Assembly (NCBI RefSeq): GCF_030123245.1
Contig: NZ_CP126101.1
Span: 680,501 to 744,500 of the forward strand
DNA: 64,000 nt
DNA from: Lysinibacillus pakistanensis
GTDB taxonomy: Bacteria; Bacillota; Bacilli; Bacillales_A; Planococcaceae
Reading direction: 5' to 3'
Shown piece after piece: positions 1-11,168 of the stretch (its first letter is position 1; each line of letters begins with the position of its first letter). The position numbers and the translations under genes were made by a program. A model generated the notes under the pieces. The model saw only the letters and a list, made by a program, of their open reading frames with translations, made no database searches and had not been told where the DNA came from.

Positions 1-312
1 TCAGATTTAGATAAAGCAACACTTGCTAAACTTGAGCGTGGTAAACGTACGGTTGAAGTTCTTAAACAAGACCTTAACAAACCACTTAAAGTTGAAAAAC
101 AAGTTGCGATCCTTTATGCATTAACTAAAGGTCATTTAGATGATATTCCAGTACAAGATATCGTTCGTTTTGAATCTGAATTCTTAAGCTGGTTAGATAC
201 AAACCACACAAACGTTTTAGATCATGTTCGTACTACAAAAGAACTTGCTCCTGATGCGGATTACGTAGCAGCTTTAACTGAGTTCAAAAAAACTTTCGCT
301 AAATCAGAATAA
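1..312 (+). CDS. atpA: ATP synthase F1 subunit alpha, C-terminal end (partial)
   Basis: This open frame enters from the left edge and stops with TAA at 310-312, giving the last 103 residues of the alpha subunit. The helical C-terminal domain is recognisable from [20 protein letters not shown] and the ending [11 protein letters not shown]. The alpha subunit alternates with beta in the F1 hexamer and carries the non-catalytic nucleotide sites, which lie outside the window. It is followed 47 bases later by atpG, as in the usual atpIBEFHAGDC operon. The frame is open with no stops, and the neighbours make the assignment secure. Confidence 0.95.
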   Translation, partial: SDLDKATLAKLERGKRTVEVLKQDLNKPLKVEKQVAILYALTKGHLDDIPVQDIVRFESEFLSWLDTNHTNVLDHVRTTKELAPDADYVAALTEFKKTFAKSE

Positions 313-335
313 GTTCGAGCTAGTCACTTGATTAA

Positions 336-2681
<2,346 letters not shown>

Positions 2682-2687
2682 TACTAG

Positions 2688-3113
<426 letters not shown>

Positions 3114-3123
3114 TTCAAATTTT

Positions 3124-3154
3124 AACGGGCAGATTCAACATCTGCCCGTTTTTT
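3124..3154 (+). terminator. Rho-independent terminator of the atp operon
   Basis: AACGGGCAGAT (3124-3134) and ATCTGCCCGTT (3140-3150) form a perfect 11-bp stem with a five-base loop, followed by a T run. It lies 11 bases after the atpC stop and closes the atp operon. Confidence 0.93.
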
Positions 3155-3218
3155 AACATTATTCAGTGCTTTAAGCAAGTGAGATAAATGGAGCTTAATG
3201 AATTATGGAGGGATTACA

Positions 3219-3458
3219 ATGGAATTATATGAATCGATAGGACAAGAAGCTTTGTTAGGTATTTTGTCTCACATTTTTTTTATCGCTATTACTTTTTATG
3301 CACTACAAGCTTTTATGCTTGAGAAAATATTTAAGAAAAATAAAGTATTTCAAATTCAGCTAATCTATATATTATTGAGTATTGCGATTGGAACAACTGT
3401 TTCGAATTTTTTCCTCCAAGTGTCAAATTGGTCAGGTAAGCTCCCTTATTTATTTTAA
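3219..3458 (+). CDS. DUF1146 family small membrane protein (YwzB-like)
   Basis: This 79-residue protein has two hydrophobic segments (about residues 14-35 and 50-70) joined by a basic loop (LEKIFKKNKVFQIQ), which is the layout of the DUF1146/YwzB family found just after the atp operon in Bacillales. Its function is not known to me. The ATG at 3219 is preceded by ATGGAGGG at a good distance, so I prefer it to the in-frame ATG at 3198. The gene has its own space after the atp terminator and precedes a 615-base non-coding stretch. Confidence 0.85.
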   Translation: MELYESIGQEALLGILSHIFFIAITFYALQAFMLEKIFKKNKVFQIQLIYILLSIAIGTTVSNFFLQVSNWSGKLPYLF

Positions 3459-3506
3459 TATATTATATAGCCCCTTATTACTAACCTAAAATGAAGAAAA
3501 TGAATA

Positions 3507-3777
3507 TACATATTTCACAGGGCTTTATAACAAAAATGTAATCCCTGCATAAAACCGGCAGTAATTTATCTGTACAGAAAGCTTCGTCAGGTAGATTCCA
3601 TCTCAAGATTTAAGTGAATTGGGGGATCAACAGCCTGTAAAGCCCGATTGAGGCCAACAGATGTTGGTCACACAAGCGTTCCTTGCAGGATGAGAGTATT
3701 TAGCTCGTGCATTCAAGGGGATTAGGGAAACCTCTACTAATTGTAGTTTCACTTTATGTGGCCCTTTGAAATATGTA
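3507..3777. ncRNA. Candidate structured RNA (about 271 nt) between the DUF1146 gene and murA
   Basis: No gene lies between 3459 and 4073. TACATATTTCA (3507-3517) is perfectly complementary to TGAAATATGTA (3767-3777), and after one mismatch AGGGC (3519-3523) pairs with GCCCT (3761-3765). Inside this closing stem I see hairpins CTGC/GCAG (3545/3558), a long-range helix GCTT..CAGG with CCTG..AAGC (3581-3591/3634-3643) continued by GATTCC/GGGATC (3594/3623), GGCCAAC/GTTGGTC (3652/3663), CCTTG/CAAGG (3681/3714) and CTAC/GTAG (3734/3743). I do not match it to a known riboswitch, 6S, tmRNA, RNase P or SRP RNA. Strand and function are unknown; plus is likely from the flanking genes. No clear promoter or U-rich terminator frames it. 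Confidence 0.55.
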
Positions 3778-4073
3778 AAAAATATGGATTATTAAATTCA
3801 ATAGATGTTGTTTTTTGTTCATAAATCTTTGGGTATGTATTAGAAAATAACGCTTTCGTTCTATGTTATTGGTCATTCACAAAATAAAATTTCATGCGTA
3901 CAATAAATAAATAGCAAAATATTAATGAATGGCTTAAAATAGTGATTTTGATGCTTGAATGAGCGTTAGAAAAGTTGTACTATAGAGTTGTTTGTTTACT
4001 GATTATGACATTATACTTCTTTTTTAAAATAAAATTTTAATAGCTTAATAGATTAAATTCGGAGGGACATAGG

Positions 4074-5387
4074 GTGGAAAAAATAATAGTGACTGGTGGC
4101 CAAAAGCTACAAGGAAAAGTACGTGTAGAGGGTGCAAAAAATGCAGTGTTACCAATCCTAGCGGCGGCTTTACTTGCTTCTGAAGGAGAAAATGTAATTA
4201 AGGAAGTCCCTAACTTAGCAGATGTCTTTACAATAAATGAAGTACTTAAAAGTTTAAATGCAGCAGTTACATATATACCAGAAGACAACGCAGTATATAT
4301 AGATGCAACAAAAGAACTTTCTGGTGAGGCCCAATTTGAATATGTAAGTAAAATGCGTGCATCTATTTTAGTAATGGGTTCCTTACTTGCTCGCAATGGC
4401 TATGCTCGAGTTGCTTTACCAGGAGGCTGTGCAATTGGTTCTCGCCCAATCGAATTGCATTTAAAGGGCTTTGAAGCAATGGGTGCAAAAATATCATTTG
4501 GTCACGGATATGTAGAGGCAAAAGTAAATGGCCGTTTAAAAGGAGCAAATGTGTATTTGGACTTCCCTAGTGTTGGAGCTACAGAAAATATTATGACAGC
4601 TGCATCATTGGCACAGGGAACAACTGTAATTGAAAATGCAGCGAAAGAGCCTGAAATTGTAGATCTGGCAAACTTTATTAACAGTATGGGTGGTCGCGTT
4701 ATTGGCGCAGGTACCAATACCATCCGTATTGAAGGTGTCGAAACATTATATGGAACAGAGCATCATATTATTCCTGATCGTATTGAAGCTGGTACATTTA
4801 TGGTTGCAGCAGCCATTACCAAAGGGGATGTGACGATTGAAAACGCAGTCCCTGAGCATATGACAGCATTAATTGCTAAAATGCGTGAAATGGGCGTTGA
4901 AATTATCGAATTAGATGAAGGCATACGTGTACGAGTTCCTGATAAATTAAAGGCTGTGGATATAAAAACAATGCCACATCCAGGATTCCCTACAGACATG
5001 CAATCACAGATGATGGCTTTAATGCTAACTGCCGAAGGTACGAGTATTATTACGGAAACTGTCTTTGAAAATCGTTTTATGCACGTTGAGGAGTTCCGTC
5101 GCATGAATGCGGGTGCTAAAATCGAAGGGCGCTCTGTCTTTATTGAGGGACCTGTAAATCTTCAAGGTGCTGAGGTCATGGCAACGGATTTACGAGCTGC
5201 AGCTGCACTTATTTTAGCTGGCCTTGTATCTGAAGGCGTGACACGTGTGACAAAACTTCATCACTTAGATCGTGGTTATGTAGATTTCCATGAAAAATTG
5301 GCTGCACTTGGTGCTCATATCGAACGTGTACCAGTTGAAGATGTTGTAATGAAAGAGAAATCTACGGTGGAATTACCAACAAACTAA
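4074..5387 (+). CDS. murA: UDP-N-acetylglucosamine 1-carboxyvinyltransferase MurA
   Basis: MurA transfers enolpyruvate from PEP to UDP-GlcNAc, the first committed step of peptidoglycan synthesis in the cytoplasm. The 437-residue length is typical. The UDP-GlcNAc lysine region ([11 protein letters not shown]) is near residue 22, and the catalytic, fosfomycin-reactive cysteine is at about 119 in [13 protein letters not shown]. The start is GTG at 4074 with GGAGGG at 4061. Its position just upstream of spoIID matches murAA of B. subtilis, the main of the two paralogues usually present in Firmicutes; that paralogue choice rests on synteny. Confidence 0.96.
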   Translation: MEKIIVTGGQKLQGKVRVEGAKNAVLPILAAALLASEGENVIKEVPNLADVFTINEVLKSLNAAVTYIPEDNAVYIDATKELSGEAQFEYVSKMRASILVMGSLLARNGYARVALPGGCAIGSRPIELHLKGFEAMGAKISFGHGYVEAKVNGRLKGANVYLDFPSVGATENIMTAASLAQGTTVIENAAKEPEIVDLANFINSMGGRVIGAGTNTIRIEGVETLYGTEHHIIPDRIEAGTFMVAAAITKGDVTIENAVPEHMTALIAKMREMGVEIIELDEGIRVRVPDKLKAVDIKTMPHPGFPTDMQSQMMALMLTAEGTSIITETVFENRFMHVEEFRRMNAGAKIEGRSVFIEGPVNLQGAEVMATDLRAAAALILAGLVSEGVTRVTKLHHLDRGYVDFHEKLAALGAHIERVPVEDVVMKEKSTVELPTN

Positions 5388-5400
5388 ATAGCTGATTGAT

Positions 5401-5431
5401 ACCCTATGACTATAAGCGTAGGGTTCTTTTT
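5401..5431 (+). terminator. Terminator after murA
   Basis: ACCCTATG (5401-5408) pairs with CGTAGGGT (5417-5424) through 8 pairs including one G-U, followed by a T-rich run. It separates murA from the sporulation genes. Confidence 0.75.
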
Positions 5432-5566
5432 ATTGAAGCGATCAGGTGACCATTCAGAAGATAAAATAGCTCATTTTGAATTTAAAAATAGTAATTTTCA
5501 ATACCCTACTCAATATTGTTTTGCTAAGGTTCACATATTTAGAAGAATTCTAGCATATTATTCCTT

Positions 5567-6502
5567 ATGAAAAAATGGATAATGAGTGTTGGTATCATTT
5601 GTTTGATTGGGTTATTATATGTGCTTCCTGTGGCATTTAGTGAAAAACGTGCAACTGAGGAATCAGTCCAAACCACGGACAATGCTTGTGAAATATTTAT
5701 AGAAGTGGAGGGACAACAGGAGAAAATCCCTTTAGAAACATATGTTACGGGTGTAGTAGCTGCTGAAATGCCTGTTTCATTTAAAAAAGAGGCGTTAAAG
5801 GCGCAGGCTATTGCAGCAAGAACTTATGCATTAAAATCGACAAATTACGGTAGAGAAGCAATTGCTCCTACAGTTGCTAGACAAGTCTTTTATAACAAAG
5901 AGCAAAGAAAAGCGAATTGGACTAGCAATTTCCCAGGAAATGAAAAGAAAATTGTCGAGGCGATTAATGAAACGAAAGGACAAGTTCTTCTTTATAATAA
6001 TCAATTAATCACAGCTATGTTCCATTCTACTAGTAACGGTAAAACGGAGAGTGCCTATGGTTATAGCGGTAATGATCTTCCATATTTGCAAAGCGTAGCA
6101 AGTATGTCCGATCAATCCTCTCCAAAATACTCTGCGGTAAAGGAATGGACATTAGCAGAGTGGAATACAATCTGGCCTGATAAATGGCAGGTAAGTGATT
6201 TCTCTCGCATCCAGTATTTTTTTAATGATTCAGGACGAGTTGAACGTTTACAGCTAGGTAAAAATGTATGGTCAGGACGAGAGGTTCGAACACTTTTGCA
6301 AATACCATCTACTGATTTTAAAATTTCCTATGATACTAATACAGGAAAAGTACAAGTAAGTACGAAAGGATACGGTCATGGTGTTGGGATGAGTCAATAT
6401 GGAGCTGAGGCAATGGCAAGTGAAGGTAAAACTGCTAACGAAATTTTACACTATTATTATCAGGATATTGAGATAAAAAAGATAGATGCATGTTTAAAAT
6501 AA
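5567..6502 (+). CDS. spoIID: Stage II sporulation protein D (engulfment peptidoglycan lytic transglycosylase)
   Basis: SpoIID cuts glycan strands during forespore engulfment, acting with SpoIIM and SpoIIP in the mother-cell membrane. The 311-residue protein has an N-terminal membrane anchor (about residues 4-23) followed by the SpoIID domain. The catalytic glutamate lies in VVAAEMPVSFKKEALKAQA (about residue 68), followed by AIAARTYAL, and the C-terminal GYGHGVGMSQYGA motif is intact. No strong ribosome binding site precedes the ATG at 5567, so the start is slightly uncertain. The murA-spoIID-spoIIQ-spoIIID order matches B. subtilis. Confidence 0.93.
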   Translation: MKKWIMSVGIICLIGLLYVLPVAFSEKRATEESVQTTDNACEIFIEVEGQQEKIPLETYVTGVVAAEMPVSFKKEALKAQAIAARTYALKSTNYGREAIAPTVARQVFYNKEQRKANWTSNFPGNEKKIVEAINETKGQVLLYNNQLITAMFHSTSNGKTESAYGYSGNDLPYLQSVASMSDQSSPKYSAVKEWTLAEWNTIWPDKWQVSDFSRIQYFFNDSGRVERLQLGKNVWSGREVRTLLQIPSTDFKISYDTNTGKVQVSTKGYGHGVGMSQYGAEAMASEGKTANEILHYYYQDIEIKKIDACLK

Positions 6503-6539
6503 CTTCTAGTTGTTCACACTGCAACTAGAGGTGATGAAA

Positions 6540-7205
6540 ATGAGAGAGGATAAAAATAGTAAAACTTCTCAAAAACAAAATGAAAAAGGTCAATTACAGA
6601 AGAAACCTTGGTTTTGGCCAGCAGTTTATGCTGGTGGTGCACTTATGCTAGCAGGTATGTTATTTGGTTACAATAGTCTCGTATCAAAGGTAGAAGAGGC
6701 TCCATTACCAGATTTGGCAGAAGTAGATCCAGGCCCTGTAGTTGAAACAAATGCTCGTGCAGAAACAATGAAGTACCCATTCAAAGAAGCAAATCTTAGT
6801 AAAGTACAAGTTTTACAAGAATTTTATGAAGTAGAGGCAAATGCAGAGGCACGTGAAAATGCACTAATGGTATTTAATCAAACATTTACAACGTCATCTG
6901 GTATTTCTCTTGCTATGAATGGTGAAGAATTTGAAGTACTAGCTGCTCTAAGTGGTAAAGTACTAGAAGTAAAACTAGATGCATTTACAGGCAATAAAAT
7001 TGTTATTGAGCATGCAGATGGTAAGCAAACACATTATAGCTCAGTAAAAGATATTGCTGTAAAAGAAGGCGATGAAGTAACACAGGGTCAGGTATTAGGA
7101 AAAGCGACTGACAATGAGTGGAATCAAGCAGCAGGCATTCACTTACATTTCGAAGTACTTGAAAACGGAAAATATGTGAATCCGAAAAAATCACTAGCCT
7201 TTTAA
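6540..7205 (+). CDS. spoIIQ: Stage II sporulation protein Q (LytM-like, degenerate active site)
   Basis: SpoIIQ is made in the forespore and binds mother-cell SpoIIIAH across the intermembrane space, forming part of the feeding channel and engulfment ratchet. This 221-residue protein has a cytoplasmic basic tail, one membrane segment (about 28-45) and a C-terminal M23/LytM fold (about 125-221). HLHFEV, the second metal motif, is present. The first motif (H-x3-D in active enzymes) reads SSGIS, so zinc hydrolase activity is unlikely, as reported for Bacillus SpoIIQ. The ATG at 6540 is chosen because AGAGGTG at 6527-6533 fits it best. Confidence 0.9.
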   Translation: MREDKNSKTSQKQNEKGQLQKKPWFWPAVYAGGALMLAGMLFGYNSLVSKVEEAPLPDLAEVDPGPVVETNARAETMKYPFKEANLSKVQVLQEFYEVEANAEARENALMVFNQTFTTSSGISLAMNGEEFEVLAALSGKVLEVKLDAFTGNKIVIEHADGKQTHYSSVKDIAVKEGDEVTQGQVLGKATDNEWNQAAGIHLHFEVLENGKYVNPKKSLAF

Positions 7206-7219
7206 AATAGGAAAAATCG

Positions 7220-7284
7220 GCTGCCACAATAACAGTTAAAGATATCTATGATATATATGGAACCTTACTGTTAATTGATGCAGC
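7220..7284. other. Nested inverted repeat between spoIIQ and spoIIID
   Basis: GCTGC (7220-7224) with GCAGC (7280-7284), and inside it TAACAGT (7230-7236) with ACTGTTA (7067+200, that is 7267-7273), form a bulged stem. No T run follows, so it is not a classical terminator. It may be a 3' end structure of spoIIQ or an operator for spoIIID; I cannot decide. Confidence 0.3.
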
Positions 7285-7421
7285 ATAAATCATCAGCAAT
7301 TTATCGAGAAAGTGTAAAACGTGTTCTGAATAGCTTTGTCCTTACATAAGGTGAAGAAATGCGCATACGTGCATCTGATGCCAAAGCCATTTTGTGAAAT
7401 TGTGTGGAAAGGACGAAGAAC

Positions 7422-7682
7422 GTGCACGAGCACATTCGGAAGCGCTGCATACGCCTCGGTGAATTATTGATTGAGACGCGTGAGACTGTGCGTGTCCTCG
7501 CGAAAATGACAGGTTATTCAAAAAGTACGGTGCACAAAGACTTAACAGAGCGATTGCCAACAATTCATGAAGGATTAGCAGAGCAGGTGAAGGAAATTCT
7601 CGCCTACCATAAGGCCGTACGTCATATTCGCGGAGGAGAGGCAACGAAAAACAAGTGGAAAGAAAGAGCGAGTCAAGAATGA
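7422..7682 (+). CDS. spoIIID: Sporulation transcriptional regulator SpoIIID
   Basis: SpoIIID is the small mother-cell DNA-binding protein that adjusts the SigE regulon and helps turn on sigK during sporulation. The 86-residue product carries a helix-turn-helix (VRVLAKMTGYSKSTVHKDL) at about residues 23-42 and a basic C-terminal tail (RHIRGGEATKNKWKER) that makes the second DNA contact. The GTG at 7422 is chosen because the family begins with (M/V)H(E/D)xI and GGAAAGGA precedes it; an in-frame start at 7404 would add six unmatched residues. It sits between spoIIQ and mbl, as in B. subtilis. Confidence 0.94.
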   Translation: MHEHIRKRCIRLGELLIETRETVRVLAKMTGYSKSTVHKDLTERLPTIHEGLAEQVKEILAYHKAVRHIRGGEATKNKWKERASQE

Positions 7683-7696
7683 TTCGTTCTTTTTTT
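7675..7696 (+). terminator. Terminator overlapping the spoIIID stop
   Basis: AAGAATG (7675-7681) pairs with CGTTCTT (7685-7691) around a three-base loop and runs into seven Ts. The spoIIID stop codon lies inside the stem. Confidence 0.8.
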
Positions 7697-7875
7697 GTGG
7701 TTAAAGATAGGCTTAAAAGAATGAATGGAACAATTAAAAGATTATTTTAAACGTATTATTGTTTTCTAGAATTGTTCATATAATTTAAAGAAAACAACCA
7801 CATTCACTAAATTTAGGTGAAATTACCAATAGTGTATGATAAAATATTCTAGATAAAGAGATAAAGTGAAGCTTC

Positions 7876-8002
7876 AATCAGTGTGGATTATCCTCATCTT
7901 ACACTGATTCTTAGGTGAACGAACCGAACTATTACGGGCAGTTGATTTCCCAATTATAGGATTTACTTGACTTACGTCTGGAAGTGGGAGTCTACTGTCC
8001 GT
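7876..8002. other. Structured non-coding element upstream of mbl
   Basis: The 366 bases before mbl hold no gene but clear secondary structure. AATCAGTGT (7876-7884) pairs perfectly with ACACTGATT (7901-7909). ACGGGCAG (7934-7941) pairs with CTGTCCGT (7995-8002, one G-U), and nested inside are TTCCCA/TGGGAG (7947/7985) and GAC/GTC (7969/7976). It could be the 5' leader of mbl or a copy of a dispersed element; sequences like the second half seem familiar to me from other Bacillaceae intergenic regions, but I cannot confirm that here. It lacks the signatures of riboswitches I know. Confidence 0.5.
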
Positions 8003-8062
8003 TTATGCGGGATAAAAATGAACGTTATGTAGTGGGAACTGGCGGGAAGGAGAAATTATAGA

Positions 8063-9058
8063 ATGTTTTCGAAAGATATTGGCATTGACTTAGGAACTGC
8101 AAATGTATTAATCCACGTTAAAGGTAAAGGAATTGTTTTAAATGAACCATCTGTAGTGGCAATTGATAAAAAAACAAATAAAGTATTAGCAGTAGGGGAA
8201 GAAGCCCGCCAAATGGTAGGGCGCACGCCAGGTAATATTACTGCAATTCGACCATTACGCGATGGTGTTATTGCAGACTTTGATGTTACTGAAGCGATGC
8301 TAAGACATTTTATCAATAAATTAAACTTAAAGGGATTCTTAACGAAACCACGTATTTTAATTTGTTGTCCAACTAATATTACTAGTGTCGAGCAAAAAGC
8401 TATCCGTGAGGCAGCAGAAAAATCTGGTGGTAAAAAAGTATATTTAGAGGAAGAGCCAAAAGTTGCTGCTATTGGAGCAGGGATGGATATTTTTCAACCG
8501 AGTGGCAATATGGTAGTGGATATTGGTGGTGGAACAACAGATATAGCAGTTCTTTCAATGGGAGATATCGTAACAAGTGAATCCATTAAAGTTGCAGGAG
8601 ACGTTTTTGATAATGATATATTACAATATATTAAAAAAGAATATAAATTACTAATTGGTGAACGTACTGCTGAGGCAATAAAAATGACAATTGGTACAGT
8701 GTTTAAGGGCGGTAGAAATGATTCCATGGATATCCGTGGTCGTGACATGGTGACAGGTCTCCCACGCACAATAACGATTCAATCAGAGGAAATTGAACAT
8801 GCTTTACATGAATCAGTAGCTATGATTGTTCAATCTGCAAAAAATGTTCTAGAAAAAACGCCTCCAGAGCTATCAGCTGATATAATTGATCGTGGAGTTA
8901 TTATTACTGGCGGTGGTGCATTACTACATGGTATGGACCAGCTATTAATTGAAGAGTTAAAGGTACCTGTTTTCATTGCAGAGCAACCAATGGATTGTGT
9001 AGCAATTGGTACAGGCATTATGCTTGAAAATATTGATCGAGTGCCTGCATCCTTATAA
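8063..9058 (+). CDS. mbl: MreB-like actin protein Mbl
   Basis: This bacterial actin homologue polymerises under the membrane and guides lateral-wall peptidoglycan synthesis through the elongasome. The 331-residue protein has the actin-fold motifs: phosphate-1 DIGIDLGTANVLIHV at the N-terminus, phosphate-2 VVDIGGGTTDIAVLS near residue 153, and the adenosine motif VIITGGGALLHGMD near 283. GGAAGGAG precedes the ATG at 8063. Three MreB paralogues occur in Bacilli; the spoIIID-mbl-flhO-flhP order is what assigns this one to mbl. Confidence 0.93.
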   Translation: MFSKDIGIDLGTANVLIHVKGKGIVLNEPSVVAIDKKTNKVLAVGEEARQMVGRTPGNITAIRPLRDGVIADFDVTEAMLRHFINKLNLKGFLTKPRILICCPTNITSVEQKAIREAAEKSGGKKVYLEEEPKVAAIGAGMDIFQPSGNMVVDIGGGTTDIAVLSMGDIVTSESIKVAGDVFDNDILQYIKKEYKLLIGERTAEAIKMTIGTVFKGGRNDSMDIRGRDMVTGLPRTITIQSEEIEHALHESVAMIVQSAKNVLEKTPPELSADIIDRGVIITGGGALLHGMDQLLIEELKVPVFIAEQPMDCVAIGTGIMLENIDRVPASL

Positions 9059-9079
9059 AAATAAAATGAGGTGATTCCT

Positions 9080-9913
9080 TTGTTTAAAGGGTTCTATACA
9101 GTTGCAACGGGTATGATTGCACAACAAAGACGAACAGAATTATTAACAAATAATTTATCAAATGCGAATACACCAGGATTTAAAGCGGATCAATCAACAA
9201 TTCGTTCATTCCCAGATATGCTAATGTCAAGTGTCGGAAATACGAACGCAACTGCCAAGCAACAAATGGGCTCTCAATATATGAGTCAAGTGGGAGCATT
9301 AAATACTGGGATTTATATGCAAGAAACATTGCCAAACTACATACAGGGTCAAATCTATAATACAGATTTTTCAACAGATATGGCCTTGATCGATGGATAC
9401 TTACCGCAAAATGAAGAGGGCATCACTGGGGCTATTTTCTTCCGTTTAGCACATCCAGATGGTGGCGAGGCATATACACGAAATGGGAATTTTACGTTGG
9501 ATGGTCAAGGCAATTTAGTCAATGCACAAGGACTGTATGTTTTATCTGATACTGGCCAACGCATCCAGCTTCCAAATGATGATTTTCGTCTAGATGAGAC
9601 CGGAGCGATTTACGTCAATGATCAGCAAGTAGCACGTGTTGGCGTATCATTTGCGGCTAATCCGAACATGCTACGTAAACAGGATAATGGCTTAGTTCGA
9701 ACAGAGAATGGAGAAAACTTGCCTACTGCTTATGGTGCTAACGGTGTCGCATTTACACTTCGTCAAAATTATCTTGAGCGCTCAAACGTAGATTCTGGTC
9801 GCACGATGACAGATTTAATGACAGCATATCGCGCATTTGAAGCCAATCAAAAAGTGCTACAGGCTTATGATCGAAGCATGGAAAAGGCTGTCAATGAAAT
9901 CGGAAAAGTATAA
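9080..9913 (+). CDS. flhO: Flagellar basal-body rod protein FlhO (FlgF/FlgG family)
   Basis: FlhO is one of two distal-rod proteins of the Bacillus flagellum, exported by the flagellar type III system. The N-terminal flagellar bb-rod motif (ELLTNNLSNANTPGFKAD) and the C-terminal helix (DLMTAYRAFEANQKVLQAYD) that zip together in the rod are both present in 277 residues. I place the start at TTG 9080, preceded by GAGGTGA, because the family begins M-(L/F)-KG; a GTG at 9071 would add three residues. It is 21 bases after mbl and 24 before flhP, probably one operon. Confidence 0.9.
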   Translation: MFKGFYTVATGMIAQQRRTELLTNNLSNANTPGFKADQSTIRSFPDMLMSSVGNTNATAKQQMGSQYMSQVGALNTGIYMQETLPNYIQGQIYNTDFSTDMALIDGYLPQNEEGITGAIFFRLAHPDGGEAYTRNGNFTLDGQGNLVNAQGLYVLSDTGQRIQLPNDDFRLDETGAIYVNDQQVARVGVSFAANPNMLRKQDNGLVRTENGENLPTAYGANGVAFTLRQNYLERSNVDSGRTMTDLMTAYRAFEANQKVLQAYDRSMEKAVNEIGKV

Positions 9914-9937
9914 TATGCGAACTGGAGGCGTTAGAGA

Positions 9938-10777
9938 ATGCTACGTACAATGATTACAGCAACAAATACAATGGGACAATTACAAAATAAATTAGATACG
10001 ATTAGTAATAACATTGCTAATAGCAACACACATGGCTATAAGACAAAAGAGGCTTCTTTCAACGAGCTTCTTTATCAGCAGTTTAATAATGACAAGCAAG
10101 ATCGTGCAGAGCGTCAATCTCCGCTAGGTATTCGATACGGTTCAGGTGCAATGCTTGGACAAATTCAATCAAATGAAAAGCAAGGCTCATTACAAACAAC
10201 AAACCGAGATTTAGATATAGCTTTCAATAAAGCAAAACAATATTTCAATATTTTAATGCCAGATGGTGAAAATGGTACAAAAACAGTGTATACTCGTCAG
10301 GGTGACTTTTATTTATCACCATTAAATAATGGAACAGTAATGGTTGTGAATGCAGATGGGTATCCATTAGCTAATGCAACAGGACAAGCTATTACATTAC
10401 CAGATAATGTGAAAAGCTTTGCTGTACGAAATGGAGGCGTCTTAGAGGCTTCCTATCCAAATGGAGATATTATCCGTACAGATTTAGCCGTGACAGAATT
10501 TCAAAAGCCACAGCTAATGGAGCACATTTCAGGCCAATACGTTGGATTGCCAGATAATCTCGCTCAACTGGGATATACGCAAGCTGAGGTCGTTACAGAA
10601 TTACAGGGTGCAAATCGCCAGCAGATTGGCATGCAAAGTGGCACGTTAGAAATGTCGAATGTAAATCTTTCAAAGGAAATGACGGATTTAATTCAAACAC
10701 AGCGCTCTTATCAATTCAATGCACGAGCTGTAACATTAGCTGACCAAATGCTTGGGCTTATTAATGGTATTCGCTAG
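9938..10777 (+). CDS. flhP: Flagellar basal-body rod protein FlhP (FlgG family)
   Basis: This is the second distal-rod/hook-family protein, 279 residues. LDTISNNIANSNTHGYKT near residue 20 is the flagellar bb-rod signature, and the C-terminal DLIQTQRSYQFNARAVTLAD is the matching export and packing helix. GGAGG lies 10 bases before the ATG at 9938. It follows flhO directly, as in B. subtilis, and with it forms the rod part outside the membrane. Its pairing with mbl links flagellar and wall genes only by position. Confidence 0.92.
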   Translation: MLRTMITATNTMGQLQNKLDTISNNIANSNTHGYKTKEASFNELLYQQFNNDKQDRAERQSPLGIRYGSGAMLGQIQSNEKQGSLQTTNRDLDIAFNKAKQYFNILMPDGENGTKTVYTRQGDFYLSPLNNGTVMVVNADGYPLANATGQAITLPDNVKSFAVRNGGVLEASYPNGDIIRTDLAVTEFQKPQLMEHISGQYVGLPDNLAQLGYTQAEVVTELQGANRQQIGMQSGTLEMSNVNLSKEMTDLIQTQRSYQFNARAVTLADQMLGLINGIR

Positions 10778-10823
10778 TAAATCCATGATTACTGTTTAGT
10801 AGGAATGAAGAGGAGTACAATCT

Positions 10824-11108
10824 ATGACAAACGATTCACGTCGACGTTCTGTGCCGACAAAAGAAACCGATACGCCACCAGAAGAGAAGGAACGCCGCTC
10901 AAATGGAGAGCAACGAGAGGTTCGATGGGTGCAAATACGGCTGATTCCGATTTGGCTACGCGTTGTACTTGTTCTCGTATTAGTCGTTGTTGCCGCAGTT
11001 TTAGGTGCAATATTTGGCTACAGTGTTATTGGACAAGGACAAGCTACGGATGTATTTAAAACAGAAACATGGCAGCATATATTTGATATTATGAATGGTA
11101 AAGAATAA
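10824..11108 (+). CDS. EpuA-family small membrane protein (annotated as DNA-directed RNA polymerase subunit beta)
   Basis: This 94-residue protein has a charged, disordered N-terminus (about 1-35), the conserved WVQIRLIPIW motif, one transmembrane helix (about 45-70) and a short outer tail (TDVFKTETWQHIFDIMNGKE). This is the EpuA (PF11772) layout; database entries often carry the misleading name RNA polymerase subunit beta. No enzymatic role can be supported. GAGGAG precedes the ATG at 10824. It follows flhP by 46 bases and ends inside a hairpin terminator, so it may be the last gene of the mbl-flhO-flhP transcript. Confidence 0.8.
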   Translation: MTNDSRRRSVPTKETDTPPEEKERRSNGEQREVRWVQIRLIPIWLRVVLVLVLVVVAAVLGAIFGYSVIGQGQATDVFKTETWQHIFDIMNGKE

Positions 11109-11124
11109 TTTTATTCTTTACCAT
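11095..11124 (+). terminator. Hairpin terminator overlapping the end of the EpuA gene
   Basis: ATGGTAAAGAAT (11095-11106) pairs perfectly over 12 bp with ATTCTTTACCAT (11113-11124). The following T run is weak (CCTTTATGTTT), so efficiency is uncertain. The stem includes the last codons and the stop of the upstream gene. Confidence 0.65.
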
Positions 11125-11168
11125 CCTTTATGTTTACATACTTTATTAATAATTGAGGGGGAATACAA

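Noticed and set aside
3507..3777. M-box or cobalamin riboswitch in the gap before murA
   Set aside because: A CTTCGTCAGGT stretch recalls the M-box start, but the other conserved M-box and B12-box segments are missing and the downstream gene is not a transporter.
5533..5561. SigE-like promoter (ACATATT, 14 bases, CATATTAT) before spoIID
   Set aside because: Transcription would start at about 5568, inside the start codon, so either the match is chance or the message is leaderless; not strong enough to list.
6912..7200. SpoIIQ as an active M23 endopeptidase
   Set aside because: The first metal-binding motif is replaced (SSGIS for HxxxD), so only the fold is retained.
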